DNA of 64,000 bases from Rhynchonema sp. JSB1_4 (taxonomy: Eukaryota; Nematoda; Chromadorea; Monhysterida; Xyalidae). A model generated the notes under the pieces. That model saw only the letters and a program-made list of their open reading frames with translations. It searched no databases and was not told the origin of the DNA. The translations under genes were made by a program, and so were the position numbers. This document shows positions 32,759-44,384 of this stretch, one piece after another. Location of the stretch: contig JASAMV010000842.1 in NCBI GenBank assembly GCA_030248065.1, positions 1 through 64,000 on the forward strand, in the 5' to 3' direction. Every line of letters begins with the position of its first letter. The first letter of the stretch is position 1.

Positions 32759-35700
32759 TTATTCTTTTTGGTCGGAGCGCCGCCCATTTTCATCAATTTC
32801 CACGCCTGGCTTTAGCTGGAAAACTCCGGTATGCACTTTAACCATAGCGTGAAAGCTGCTCATTTCATTGGTGCGTGCAATGTTTCGTTGGTTACCCTGT
32901 CAAAATTGATGCCTTGTTAAACTAGATTACACACCGACATTGCACGGCGCCGTTTCGATCATTACTGGCCAGTAGGATCAGTCAAGACAAGAAAATACTG
33001 GTGTCTAGAGTGAAACATCATAGAATGTTGTGCGCGTGAACACACAATGCGCGCCAGAATCAGCCCACAAATCTTGAAAAAAAATAATTCTAACCGACAT
33101 CCAAATTGGCGTCGAAATATTCTGCGATATAATTTCGATGTGGTGCGACGACAATTTCATCCAAATCCGTGAACAGCGCCAATTTCGTGAGTGCCCGCGC
33201 GCGAATGGCACAGTCCTGTTGGGACTCGGCCGTATGCTGATGCACGATGTTCATATTGCCTGCGTGTCAGTCTGTCGACCAAATGTGTGAGTTTCGATCC
33301 ACACTCAAACATTGTGATTTCATGAACGTTACGCACTTGCTGAACTCAGCTTTTTTTGTTGGTCTGTATGTATAGGGAACGTGCTAGGGGCGGGATTATG
33401 TACTTATTGAGGGACACGGATTTCTAACGTGATTGAAATTTATCGGGATCGGAATCCACAACGGATGTTGAGATAAACGAGCGATTAGCCGAACACGCGA
33501 TCAACCAAGTACTAAAGCTAAACTTTTTGTTACCTTCCACCGCATCGTTATTTGGCAGTAACGTCCACGGTAGCCATGTAACAATGCGCCTCACCTTTCG
33601 GTACATTTGCGCCATCAGCATAACGCGGTGTCCTGAGATATACTGCATATTTGAGGCGATGATTCGTATATTCATATGCATATACAAATTCACAAACCTA
33701 CCAACGACCAAAAAATGCAGCAGGAAATGCTCAACGCTGATCGCCTGTACACTCAACTCAATGTGCAACACCAGTTCGAGCCAAGAGCACGTGTAGCATA
33801 GAGCTTTGCCGCAAACATGAAACGATTACGTTTGTACGTAATCACTGTCCAATTTTGCGCAATTCTTAAATTAACTCAAAGACTAACCATAATCGTGTAG
33901 GGGCGTTGGGCGGTCGCAATTTCTGGCACAAACGTGACGACAGCGGGATTTTGACGCAGCCATTCATTTGACTGGTCGAAGTCGATATCGATCAGATCCT
34001 GACCCCAGGAACAATTCGACCAAATGATTGGACATGGAAGTACATCCTCACGCACTGCGCTCACCGCACGCACTTTTGAGTGGATGCCTGGACTCCAATG
34101 ACACAAAATGTGTGATATTTTCGAACCGTGTTTTAACAAACTGAGACACCAACACCAAAGTGTGATTTTTTTACACTGTGTTTGCAGACCATGTACTGTA
34201 TGTATGTGATTGCTACCGTATTTTTTATATCCTGTAGTTCTGGAACTTCTGTAGTTCTGGAACTTCCTTAGGTACTGAATTTGCAATAGGAATAAATTTA
34301 TAGGATTTATTTATAAATTTATAGGATAAACTAGACGGGACCCGTGCCAACGGCCCGGTTACAGCGCCGCGCCCGTGCCGTGCCACGCCCCCTCCCCCGA
34401 AGACCCGTTAACATGCCCAAAGCTACCCGTGAAAATCGACCCGTCCGCACCTCCGACGGGCGGACCAGACACAGACACACCTACATACATACGTCTTCCT
34501 GTTTTAGTAGTATAGATATTTATAACTATAAATATAACAAAAAATACACTCATTTTTGTGTAACTTTGAAACGACGGGCAAGCTCACCGATTTTGCTCCA
34601 ATTGAAGCCATTGGTCAATGATCTTCGAAACAAACTGCACGCTTGCACTGTTTGCAGCCGAATGGTGCGATTATTGGCCAACACAAACGCGCGATTCAAA
34701 TACACGGCTCCGCGAGCGTGGATAGGGGCCATGCTGCAATGCTCGCAGAAATTTTTCCCAGGTGATGTGGCGGAAATGATAGGCCGCTCTCTGATACATG
34801 CCAGCGGAGAGCGAAATTTCGCTCGTGCTCTCTGATAGTATCACCGAAATTTCTTTGAAAATATTCGCTCTCCGCTGTAGGAGTCATATAGCTCGTCCCA
34901 ATCGCCCATCGCAGGCTGTGAAACATTGTCGTCGTCTGTGACCAGGCGCAAGGTTAAAGCGGCCCCGCCGCTATTGTTTTTTTGGTTTTCGACCTCGGTT
35001 TTGTTCATTTATACCGTTTGTTGGCATCGAGATCAACAACATTAGTTTTGACGAACTTCACCAAAATGGCGATTACCCACCGAAATCGATCCGCCAAGAT
35101 GATCTATCGGGAACAAAACTGTCCGATATTGACGCACATTTGCACATGATGATCAGGAATCACAAGAGAAATTCAAAATCACTGGGGTGTGATATAGGCG
35201 GCGGGTTACGGTAGCCCGACAAACATTACCTCTTTGTGTAAATAATAAATGTTTTCCCAACCTACCGTGACACGCCGCCTATGCCACACCTCCGTGATTA
35301 GAATTTTCCTTTAGAAATCCTGATTTCCATGCACACATAGTGCGTCAATATTGGGGTGATTTGTTCCCGTACGGCCATGTTGGTGGATCGATTTCGGTGG
35401 GTAAACGACAGTTTGGTGAAGTTCTTGAAGGTTAATGTTCTTCATCCCAGTGCCAACCAACGATTAATATAAAAAACCGAGAGGTCCAAAACCCAAAAAA
35501 CAATAGCGGCGGGCCCGGTTTAATGATGTGGCGCGCTGTTGTAAAAGTTGTTCAACGAAACCTGGTATCAGAGAGCACGAGCGAAATTTCGCTCTACGCT
35601 CTCCGTCGCTTCGGCCTGCTTTCACAGATGGTCATCGGTGCAAACACATGCTTCTCCACAGGTCTCCCCACATAGATTAATCATCAGTATCCAGTTAACT

Positions 35701-36264
35701 GTTAATCACTGCTCTCCTTGGTGAACGTCAGTGAAGGATGACCCGACCGATTCATTAGAAAAACTTCAGATTCTATATGATCGTTCTTGGAAAAGCTCTA
35801 TATCCAGGAATGAGCTAACAACCGCGTGAGCCAACCAAGCCACATCCGCGATCGTTGGTTCACATGGCCGTTTGGTGCATTCGCACTGAGGATCACACCG
35901 GTGCACCGCTTGGTCAGTGAAACCAGCAGGACGAAAATGGGCAACTAAGAAGCACGCTGCACAGTCCGGTGGCCGTCGAAAACCCCGAAAAAAAACCCCG
36001 AAACGGAAAACCCCGAAAAAAACCCGAAATTCTTCGGCGTTTTTTTTCGGGGTTTTCGACCCCAGCCCACAATCCATACCTCAGGCGTTTCCAATCTTTG
36101 ACCGCAGCGTACGTGAGCAAAGGTGCAGACAGCGCACGTTGTACGACGGAACGGGTTGGTGACATTGTTGTCGTGGTCATCCACACCACCACTGAGGTGA
36201 CCAGCACCAACGCACAAAATGGCACCGGTCTGCTGCCAGTTTTGGTTCGAGACTGGAACATCAT
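32759..36264 (-). CDS. GT92 (DUF23) glycosyltransferase-like gene, multi-exon, partly resolved
   Basis: GT92 enzymes are Golgi type II proteins that transfer sugars; the C. elegans members include a galactosyltransferase. Exon 1 (36264-36080) encodes a short cytoplasmic end and a signal anchor (PFCALVLVTSVVVWM). Likely exons follow at 34935-34845, 34733-34588, 34087-33888, about 33800-33702, 33632-33534 and 33259-33095, with a candidate last exon ending at stop 32761-32759. The joined segments read GAVYLNRAFVLANNRTIR, VLPCPIIWSNCSWG, WLELVLHIELSVQAIS, IVTWLPWTLLPNN, and then QQDCAIRARALTKLALFTDLDE in part. The last holds the family pattern DC..R followed by the DLDE metal-binding motif. Most phases agree, but one exon between 36080 and 34935 is missing, the start of the exon near 33800 is unresolved, and the last junction does not fit. 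It may be a real gene or a recent pseudogene. The fold-back element at 34954-35523 lies in an intron. Confidence 0.72.
34954..35523. mobile_element. TTAA-flanked fold-back element in a GT92 intron
   Basis: Two arms of about 260 bp. The left opens TTAAAGCGGCCCCGCCGCTATTG, the right closes CAATAGCGGCGGGCCCGGTTTAA. Inner landmarks such as CGAAATCGATCC/GGATCGATTTCG and GGCGGCGGGTTACGGTAG/CTACCGTGACACGCCGCC are mirrored. TTAA at both borders is the known piggyBac target, but no transposase is present. It is surrounded by a second inverted pair containing GAGCGAAATTTCGCTC (34810-34826 and 35580-35596). Confidence 0.75.
35977..36060. repeat. 84-bp hairpin in GT92 intron 1
   Basis: GTCGAAAACCCCGAAAAAAA at 35977 is exactly mirrored at the right end (TTTTTTTCGGGGTTTTCGAC to 36060). 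The arms are 20-22 bp around a centre of further CCCCGAAA repeats. Confidence 0.75.
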
Positions 36265-37039
36265 GATGGCGGGTGCTCTGCGGTTCAAAGTTTTAGGTGT
36301 GCGTTTTAGGGCTTCCCCGTAAAAGCACGGCTGGACAATGTACGTACAGTTTACGTCTAAGTGCTGAATTGCAGGTATATACACACATGGGCAGCGAATT
36401 TTCATTTTAACCAAAGCAAACCACACTTTTCGCTTTTAATGAGGTCATTATCACGGGCCACCCGTCATAGGCAGGGTTGGATTGAAAATGTTTTGTCATC
36501 GCACTTTCTCTTTTGAATTTTTAAACATTTTTTGGATTTTCGTTTTTTATACCGGCCCACAAAAATTTTGCTCCTCAGTGTGAAAAATTACCGAGAGTGT
36601 GTCGGTAAAGTATTTTTATAAGATATCAAAATATAGGAATGCAAATACATTTGTGCGTTTGCAAAGTCAAGTCGCCCAGTTTTCCCTAGCATGATAAGGC
36701 GACAATTTCTGCGTGTGTGGATTGTCCTTATATACCAAGTAATTTTCAAAAGTGAAGCCGTGTCACAGATAGTGGCGGATCCAGCTTTTGGCCACTGAGG
36801 GGCCAAATCCAAATATCAGTCAGAATTATCCAGTACTTGTCCAATTTTTTAAACGTTATTTTAGTAATCGCAGGCACAAAAACATGCTTTTTTTATGGAA
36901 GGAAAGTTATGAAAATAATAAAACGTGCATTTAGTTTTCAGATTTTTATAAGCCTAGGAGCTTTTCTTATTAAAAACTTACATATACATTTCAACTTTAT
37001 TTTTACTTTGACCCAATAATAATGTAACAGCAGTGAGTT
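36265..37039. other. Gene-free stretch upstream of the GT92 gene
   Basis: No gene seen; the minus-strand promoter of the GT92 gene would lie at its left edge. A CAGGGTTGGATTGAAAATG sequence at 36473 resembles a hAT H1 left end but has no partner. Confidence 0.35.
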
Positions 37040-37128
37040 TTGCCCGTTTCGACCTGTTTTCACAGACGGGCGAGGTGCCAGGCCTCGTCGTTGCGAACAC
37101 TTCTGGCCAAATTGACCTCCAAAGAGGA
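37040..37128. repeat. Interspersed repeat S1, copy 3
   Basis: Best-preserved copy: CGACCTGTTTTCACAGACGG, GGTGCCAGGCCTCGTCGTTG and CTTCTGGCCAAATTGACCTCC. hAT H1 copy 2 is inserted at its right end. Confidence 0.65.
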
Positions 37129-37642
37129 CCTCAAGTCAGGGTTGAAAAAAAAAATTTTTTTATTAACGAGCTTTTTTTTAAAAAAAAAATTTTTTTTTTT
37201 GATTTTTTTTTTGACGAAAAATTTTTTTATTAGAAAAAGTGTTGCAAACGACGTTTCAGAATAAATGAAATCGATACAACATATTTTTCAAAAATTGAAA
37301 AATTTTCGCCTGAGACCCAACTTGTGCGGTGACACCCGGTAGTATTGTGCAGATTCTATGGTCTCCGACCAATGTGAGGTTGATGTTCACTAACGATGTT
37401 ACTCTAATATATTGTAGCATGCTGTACAACGTATTTTAATGCATCTAATGCCGAATATCTGATATACGACCATCAAAATATCGATTACAGCCCAAATCTT
37501 GCGTGTCAGATCGACTTTGCGCGCCCGGTTTTGCACCATACCTGCATCTATACATGTGTAGCAGCATGCAGTAGTACATTATCGGTGCCACATCACTCTA
37601 AAAGACCAGCCCCGCGCATCCCTGTACGGATTTGGGGACAAT

Positions 37643-40362
37643 CATGTGACGATTTCAAGATCCCAAATTATCGATTCTTCGCGAGGAATCGAACTCAGCA
37701 CGGTGGTGGTGTCGGGGTTTACATTAAGAACAGTCACAACCCATACATGATGCCTGTCAAAATTCCTGATAATCTAGAAATTCTGCCCGTCGCCTACACG
37801 ATTGCCGGGGTCAAGTGCTGTGTGATCACTGTGTACAAGCCGCCGTCGTGCAACAACGCCACGTTTGTCGATGGACTCAGTACGGTATTGGCTTTGGTGA
37901 CACAAACAGGAAAGTTTGACAACATTATTGTTTCGGGTGATGTAAACATGTGTGCTTTGGTGCCAGCTGAGTTCAAAAACCTGGAAAATACTCTCAAACA
38001 ATACAATCTCGCCCAGGTCATCACTGAACCGACTCACAAGGGTCGATTAATTGATGTTACATTTGTGCCTGACCATCTGGCGGTACAATACAAACTCCTT
38101 GCACCAATCGAAAACTACCATCACATGACATCAGTAACATTCGATATTTCCAGCACCCAGTCTCCATCCGACGCTCCGCTGCGCCGTGTCTGGCAGTACA
38201 AGAAGGCCGACTGGGACTTGATGAACAGTTTGCTCATCGCCTACAACCTGGTAAAACAGGTTGTTGATGCAGTAGACGTGAATCAGGCCTGGGACGCAAT
38301 CAGTCAAACGATCGTTGGTGCTGCTACGAATGCCATTCCTGCCCGATCCGCTCGCCCAAAACCACAGAATGACCAGCCGTGGGTGACGCCGAAGGTCAAG
38401 CGGCTCAGTCGGAAGAAGAGCGATCTGCACAGGAAGTGGAAACAGACCGGTGACAAAGGAACGTATGAAAAGTACTTCGTTTTGCGTGAGCAGTCAAGGC
38501 AGGCCAACAGGGCAGCCAGACGTGACTATGCCATCAAAACGTTTGGTAAAATAGCTCATTTGTCTGACTACTGGCAAAAGCTGAATAAGTACACGGGACG
38601 GAGCAGCACAGAACAAGTGTCTCTGGCCAACACTGATGGGGAGTGCGTTGCTGACAGTGCTGGTTTGGCTGCACTGTTATCAACACATTTCTCCAGTGTA
38701 TGGAACGTCAATGACGTTGAGGCACTGGTTCTGAACTCAACCGGTCCCGTGCCACCCGAATGGTACACTGATGTTTCACACGTGCTTTACAGTCTCATCA
38801 CAGCCGACCCTCGCAAGGCTAGTGGCATCGATGGCATCACCGGCGAAATGCTCAAGAACTGTGCCCACGTGATCGCTCCGGCTCTCGCTGTGCTCATCAA
38901 TCGATCGATAGACGAACACACGTGGCCGTCGGGTTGGAAACGGGCCGTTGCCACTGCCGTGCCGAAAGTCAAGACCCCTCAAAACCCATCGGACTTCCGC
39001 CCCATCTCCAAATTACCGCTGTGCTCAAAAATCGCTGAGAAGCACATTCGAAACATCCTGAACGGGTTCATTGCCCCCAAACTCTCAGAAACGCAGTTCG
39101 GTTTTCGTGGAGGTCGGTCTACAACTGAGGCCCTGTTGCATTTCAATACTACAGTCACTCGTGCTCTTGATGTTTCAAATTCTGTTGTTGCTGTGTATTT
39201 TGATGTTCGAAAGGCTTTCGATACCGTTCCTCACAATCTATTATTGCGTGTGTTACAAGACGATTTCAATGTTCCACCCAATTTATTGTTGTTGATTCAA
39301 TCCTATTTGTCTGATCGAACCCAATGTGTGAATGTAAATGGTGTTTGTTCTGATTTCTTGTCTGTTCTCTCTGGTGTGCCGCAGGGCAGTGTATTAGGAC
39401 CGTTATTGTTTCTCGCATACGTCAACTCTGTTGCAAAACTACATTTCTCTCCGTGTTCTCGTATTATTCTCTATGCTGATGATCTGGTACTGATTCACTT
39501 CATGTGTACACCTGACTGTGAAAAGCATTTGCAAGAGGATGTGAACTTGATTGTCGAGCATTTCTCCAAACACAAACTTCTCTCCATTAATTCTACCAAA
39601 ACAAAACTTCAACAATTTGCTCGCTCAAGTTCATGTCCCGCTGTCCCTGCTATTGTGATTGATGAATGTCTGATTGATGTTGTCGATGCAAACAAATATC
39701 TGGGTGCTGTTATTGATTCCAAGTTTGATTTTGGTCTGCATACTACTACCACGTCTGTGAAAGTGAAGAAAATTGCTGGTTCATTGTACCGTACCTTTCG
39801 TAATGATCTACCTGTGTCTGTCATGCGTTATCTGTATCAAACCTTGATTTGCTCTGTCATGTACTATTCGTGTGAGGTGACCTATCCTGTTCATGACTAT
39901 TCACGTAATTTGTTGGAAAGAACACAAAAATCCATTATTCGCATGTTCTCTGGCAATTATGATCGGTCTGTGTCATATTCGCAGTTGTGTTCAATGTTTG
40001 GTGTTGATTATGTGGGTGTCACTGTCATGAAACGTCGTCTGAGATTGATGCATTCCTATGTTCTTGGTATTCGTGCTGCTCCTGTTGACTCTATTTCGTT
40101 CATTTCTGATTCCAATTCTCGCTCCAGTTCTCGTCTTAATCATTCTCGTGCCATTTGTATGCCACGTGCTAAAACTCATATTCTCGCTACCAGTGCTATT
40201 GTTATCATGTCCCATCTTTACAATGCTTTACCTGATTTTGCTGTTTTCCTGCGAATGGGCACATTCAAAGGAGTCATTCGTTCGCAAAGCTTGATTGTTG
40301 AATTGTTGTACAAATTGCGATTGCTGCCAGTGAAATTTATTCCGTCCGTGTGTGAAATGTAA
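37643..40362 (+). CDS. LINE endonuclease-reverse transcriptase (N-terminally truncated)
   Basis: Non-LTR retrotransposon protein that nicks DNA and copies its RNA at the nick. About 906 residues are open from the LINE border to the stop at 40362. The open frame extends upstream to an ATG at 37531, so 37 residues come by chance from hAT sequence. The AP-endonuclease part starts late: GGGVGVYIK, then the GDVN motif, then ITEPTHKGRLIDVTF and a histidine pair (YHHMTS). The N-terminal catalytic motifs are absent. Reverse transcriptase motifs are all present: FGFRGGRSTTEALLHF, VYFDVRKAFDTVP (catalytic Asp), SGVPQGSVLGPLLF, ILYADDLVL (YADD) and a C-terminal thumb region. No frameshift or stop, which suggests a recent copy. 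Clade not assigned. It is unlikely to move itself, since the endonuclease is incomplete. Confidence 0.93.
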
Positions 40363-40559
40363 TTGACCGATCATGCTGTGTTTCTGTGTTTTCTGTTTTT
40401 TTGCTCCTTATCATCATCTACATCTCTCGATCCGTAACTATCCACTGGCCCACTAAACACTTGTAATTATTTATGGTTTCGTCGTTACTGTCCAGCTTAT
40501 GCGTGTTGTTGACGTTACCATGTTGCTTCTGATGCAATAAAAAACTTGAACTTGAACTT
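37643..40559 (+). mobile_element. 5'-truncated LINE inserted in hAT H1
   Basis: The hAT sequence GGGGACAATACAGGGC, intact at 10871-10886, is broken here after GACAAT (37637-37642). It resumes with a second GACAAT (40560-40565), a 5- to 6-bp target duplication. The insert ends with AATAAA (40536-40541) and a tail of repeated CTTGAA. The ORF begins inside the endonuclease domain, so the 5' end of the LINE was lost at insertion. Confidence 0.92.
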
Positions 40560-40787
40560 GACAATACAGGGCGCCGCAGGCGCGATTTTGGAAAAATTGT
40601 CCCGTCCACAGAAAAAAAGTGCCAATTTTTTGCCTCGAAAAAGGCCATTTTTGGACATTTCAGCTCATTTTGGGCAACTTTTTTTTATTAAAAAAAAAGC
40701 AAAATCTGAGTTTCAAAAAAAAAATTTTTTTTTTAAAAAAAAAATTTTTAATTAACCACTTTTTTTTGAAACAACCCTGCCTCAAGT

Positions 40788-42291
40788 AGATCTTACTGCT
40801 CGGGTGATACATGAACGGTTACAGTACATCAGCTTTCTTTGAATTGTGTGGCCGTCTGGGGACATCTCGTAAAACATTTCGTGTGAGGTGTGAGAAAGAT
40901 TGCGGCTTGACACCAGAGACAGCACAGTCACACAAGTCTGGTGCGTGGGCCGAGCCTGTTATTATCTGGACCGCAGCGCAGGGTTGGTAAAAAAATTTCG
41001 TAAAAATGTACTTTGAGCAGTGTCATACTTTGATGACCGGTTTTTAATTTATCCGTTTTAATTTGCTGATTGACATAACACTTTTCTGCACTGTTGCAAA
41101 ATTTGGTGATGTTTCACAGGATAACTGCAGAGAACAGGTGCTTTCATTCACGGCAGTATGCAAACAGCCTGTGTGTGTTGAGTGCCATGAGCCGGCCGAT
41201 TGCCTATACCCAAAACACTAGCACCCAATATTCATGGTACACCATGTACCTACGGTACCCAAGGAACCTATGGCACCAAACACTGTACAATATAGGGTCA
41301 CCATGCCCGTGGCACATAGCATGATACACCCAACTAATAAGCATGTATGGTGTATTCGAATGAAGATCACCGGTCCAACTTTCGCGCGGCGCATTAGTGT
41401 GCTGTGGGTCATTTTCATCAGGATAGAATGTTTGCCAGCTTTATTGCGATGTTCTGCAGGTTCTACTGTATATGACTGTGCGTGCAGCTGATGTTTCAAG
41501 CGTTTTATAAAGCAACGACGGTAGGTACGGTAGGTATGGTAGGTATGTAGGTATGGTTCTGTACTGGCCATATGATGCATGTATGCGTTGAACGAATCAT
41601 TTATATTTACCAATTGTTTTATGTTCACAGCATCCTTTTTTGATGTTTCGCGTTCACACGCATAATAAAGAGGCTTTTCGCTTGCTGTTACACGTTGACT
41701 TCTGCGTTCAAATGATCGGGAGTCTGCAGCAAGCTGCTTTGCCAAACACAGTTGCATTACACGTGTATCCTGGAGTACAATACCATGCCTACAGCAGTTA
41801 GTGGCTTTGGTTTGTTCACAAGACGGTTGAAACATCAGATGCACGGAAAGACTATTATTGGCTCACAGATTGGCACAGAAGACCACAATAAAGCCGGGAA
41901 GCCTTCTACCCTGAAAATCAGGCACAACAAGTTGACACACTGTTACGAAAAATTCACCGGTGATCTTCTTTTAGACCACTCTGTATGGGATTTATTTATG
42001 GTACGCATGAATGTTTGTTAAGGAGGTACGTTAGCTGACGCTAATTCGTACCATGTGGCAACATGGGCACTGCAATGGTTGGAGAACACTTCATTCACAA
42101 AATGAATTATAATTCTCAAGTTCAGAATCAGAGTCATCGGAATCGCACTGTCAAAAACTAAATGAGTAAAGAATTCCAGAGAATGATCCCGAAAGCAGGG
42201 CGTAAGTGTGAATCACCAGTTATGCACCAGTTAACTCATTGCGTCTCTCAATTTGACAAATTCGCGTCCGACAACTTGACTATTTTCATGA
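40788..42291. other. Gene-free stretch
   Basis: No supported gene. 40982 starts CAGGGTTGGTAAAAAAATTTCG, a possible lone H1-type end. 41517-41560 is a short tandem of GGTAGGTATG. An open minus frame of 208 codons at 41844-41218 is compositionally unremarkable and has no motif I know. Confidence 0.35.
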
Positions 42292-42948
42292 TCACCCAAA
42301 ATGTTCCCAGCTGCGCGACCCCGACCACCATCCGCTCCATTCGCGACTCCACGCGCCCCAATTCGACCACTGACGAGGCGGACATCGGCAGCAACAACGC
42401 CGTTCTGCGTGCACATTATGAAAAAATATATTTGAGGGCAGGATTGTTTTATTTTGGTGTGCTATAGGCAGCATTAAACTTGTTGACCGGTCTGGCCTGT
42501 CAAGCTAGTGTAATGCCCTGGACAAGAACAAACAAACTTTGATTTGAATCGGCTCAATATTGACTTTTATGACAACCACCGAAATACAAAATGACCGGAA
42601 GACCGAACCAGACCACCTCAATCGTGGAAACTTAAAAAAAACTATATAAAAACTAAATCCTGAACTAACGCCACCAATACTGGCATTGACAGTAGCCACA
42701 ACGACAGTACCCAGATGATCGTTTAGCACGGTCCGCACGCAGGCTCAAACCATCACCTGCACAAATACTTATTGGATTTCGGAATATAAGCACGATAAAT
42801 TCTATTTGTGGTGCTCAAATTCGTTGGCTGTTGGTCACTCTGACAGTGAAAGTTTCGAAAATTTACCTTCAACCTCAGCTGATCTCGCAGTCTCCAACCA
42901 CAACGTGATCGCGAGCACAATGGCAAGCGCGTAAAACGACAGTTTCAT
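42292..42948 (-). CDS. Secreted Cys/Trp-rich peptide precursor, 3 exons
   Basis: Not a family I recognise. Exons 42948-42867, 42756-42670 and 42404-42292 join in phase (GT..AG introns of 110 and 265 bp) to give 93 residues. Residues 1-24 form a clear signal peptide (MKLSFYALAIVLAITLWLE). A short acidic-basic segment ends in Lys-Arg (about 40-41), a typical prohormone cleavage site. The predicted mature part has seven-plus cysteines packed as CRCGYCQC then CCCRC, followed by a tail with seven tryptophans in the pattern WSNWGAWS..WSGWW..SW. The W..W..WS spacing recalls thrombospondin type 1 repeats, but the domain is far too short and lacks their cysteine order. It could be an antimicrobial, neuropeptide-like or parasite-secreted peptide; no evidence separates these. 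Confidence 0.72.
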
Positions 42949-44384
42949 TTCGATTGAATACTCTAATGTGTTAAAGGTGCACCAAAGCTAAACCACTGTC
43001 TGAGAATGAGTCGAAGAATATTGGAATAAATACAAAAATCTGAGCGGCCATAAAATCTCTGACGTAATAATTGCTAGAATCACCAAGGCTGAAGAAAAAC
43101 TTGTGTAATTTCGCCCTTTTCTGTCAGCGGTTGACGTAAAATACGCAAAAATCTGTGCATGTCAACACGCTTGACCAATGGTGAAAGTTTTTATGGAGCA
43201 ACTTTTCTGCGTCTTCAAAAGGGCAAAAAGCCCCACAGCGTGAAGTTTTGTGTGGAATTTTGGGTGGAATGTCATAAAAAGCATGCATAAGATTTAGAGA
43301 TCGGCTAATTGCGGTGTTTGCAAATATTTGCTTTGTGACGCCAAAATACTGCTGTATTGAGCAGTTTTGAACTGGTGAGAATCTGGTTTGAAACGAATTT
43401 TTCGTTGTTAACACTGTGAGACTGCCAAACATTAAAAATGACGAAACAAGTAAACATTCCTAAAAAACGAATCACTTTTAACATCAATGAAAAGGAACGT
43501 GTTTCAGGCGACTTCGAGCTTTATCAAAAAACTGCAATCCAACTTCACCAACCGCAAGTGACGTTGCATGATGTGGTGAATTAGCCGGTTGTCAAGTGTC
43601 AAGTTGTTTCCATACCGGACGCCACACGACAGAATGACGTGAGCATACTGTAGAAACTCAAACGACGTTTACGCGTTTTGTGATAGACGTTTAAACGTGC
43701 CGAAGCAAAATACACGCGCCGCAGTGAATTTTTTCACCAAAAAAACAGGCACAAACACGCACAAAAACATGCATTTTCATCAAATAGGGGAAAATAATTA
43801 CAATAAGTGTGAATTAACAAAAAAGTGAACTCACTTTTCAAAATTTCAAGAACCGAAAAAGTGGCTATCTTTTTTAGAATCTTTTTGTTTAAAATGTTTT
43901 ATTACTTTTTTAACCCAACCCCGGCATAACGCCTCTCGAGTGTGTGGTCGCTTGAATTCTTCTGGGACTGTACCTATACGTACACATATGCTGCGGTGCA
44001 CGTGCCCCGTTGCGAAGACAACAGATCCAAGTAATCGCTTTCCAACACTGAACGTGCACGTCATTCCGGCGCACTGAACGCGTCAGTCTGCAAGTCAGGG
44101 CAAAAACAACCCAATGTCCTTGTGCGCGTGATCGCGCCGGGCCACACACGACGAACGTTTGGGACATATGCACATGCAATATGTCTGAAGCATATACCCG
44201 GTCGTTTATTCATATACATGTCGCTTAGAAATCGAACAGCACCAAAGCAACAAACACACAAAATATAATTTCTGGTCTTTGAACTGATAATTATGTGGTG
44301 TTATCAGCAGTTAGTTTTGTGACAGGGTGAGGCCAAAGACTGACTAGATATTGTGATACCCAAAGCACACACGACAATTTGTGT
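42949..44384. other. Gene-free stretch upstream of the Cys/Trp peptide gene
   Basis: The promoter of the minus-strand peptide gene should lie just above 42949; no TATA box is obvious. Nothing else recognised. Confidence 0.35.

Larger units (their letters stand above)
37137..40779. mobile_element. hAT element H1, copy 2, split by a LINE
   Basis: Ends CAGGGTTG and CAACCCTG with perfect 8-bp duplication CCTCAAGT (37129-37136, 40780-40787). The two hAT parts, 37137-37642 and 40566-40779, add to 720 bp, matching the uninterrupted 724-bp copy at 10374-11097 almost base for base. Confidence 0.95.

Noticed and set aside
34344..34835. Plus-strand Arg/Pro-rich frame of 163 codons
   Set aside because: Runs antisense across the GT92 exon at 34733-34588 and across AT-rich intron; no independent support.
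35914..36426. Minus-strand frame of 170 codons taken as one exon
   Set aside because: Only 36264-36080 looks coding; the rest reads through the intronic hairpin at 35977-36060 and upstream DNA.
37531..37642. Treating the first 37 codons of the LINE frame as part of its protein
   Set aside because: This segment is hAT sequence, present without the LINE at 10769-10880.
41218..41844. Minus-strand frame of 208 codons
   Set aside because: No domain, signal peptide or splice context; composition looks random.
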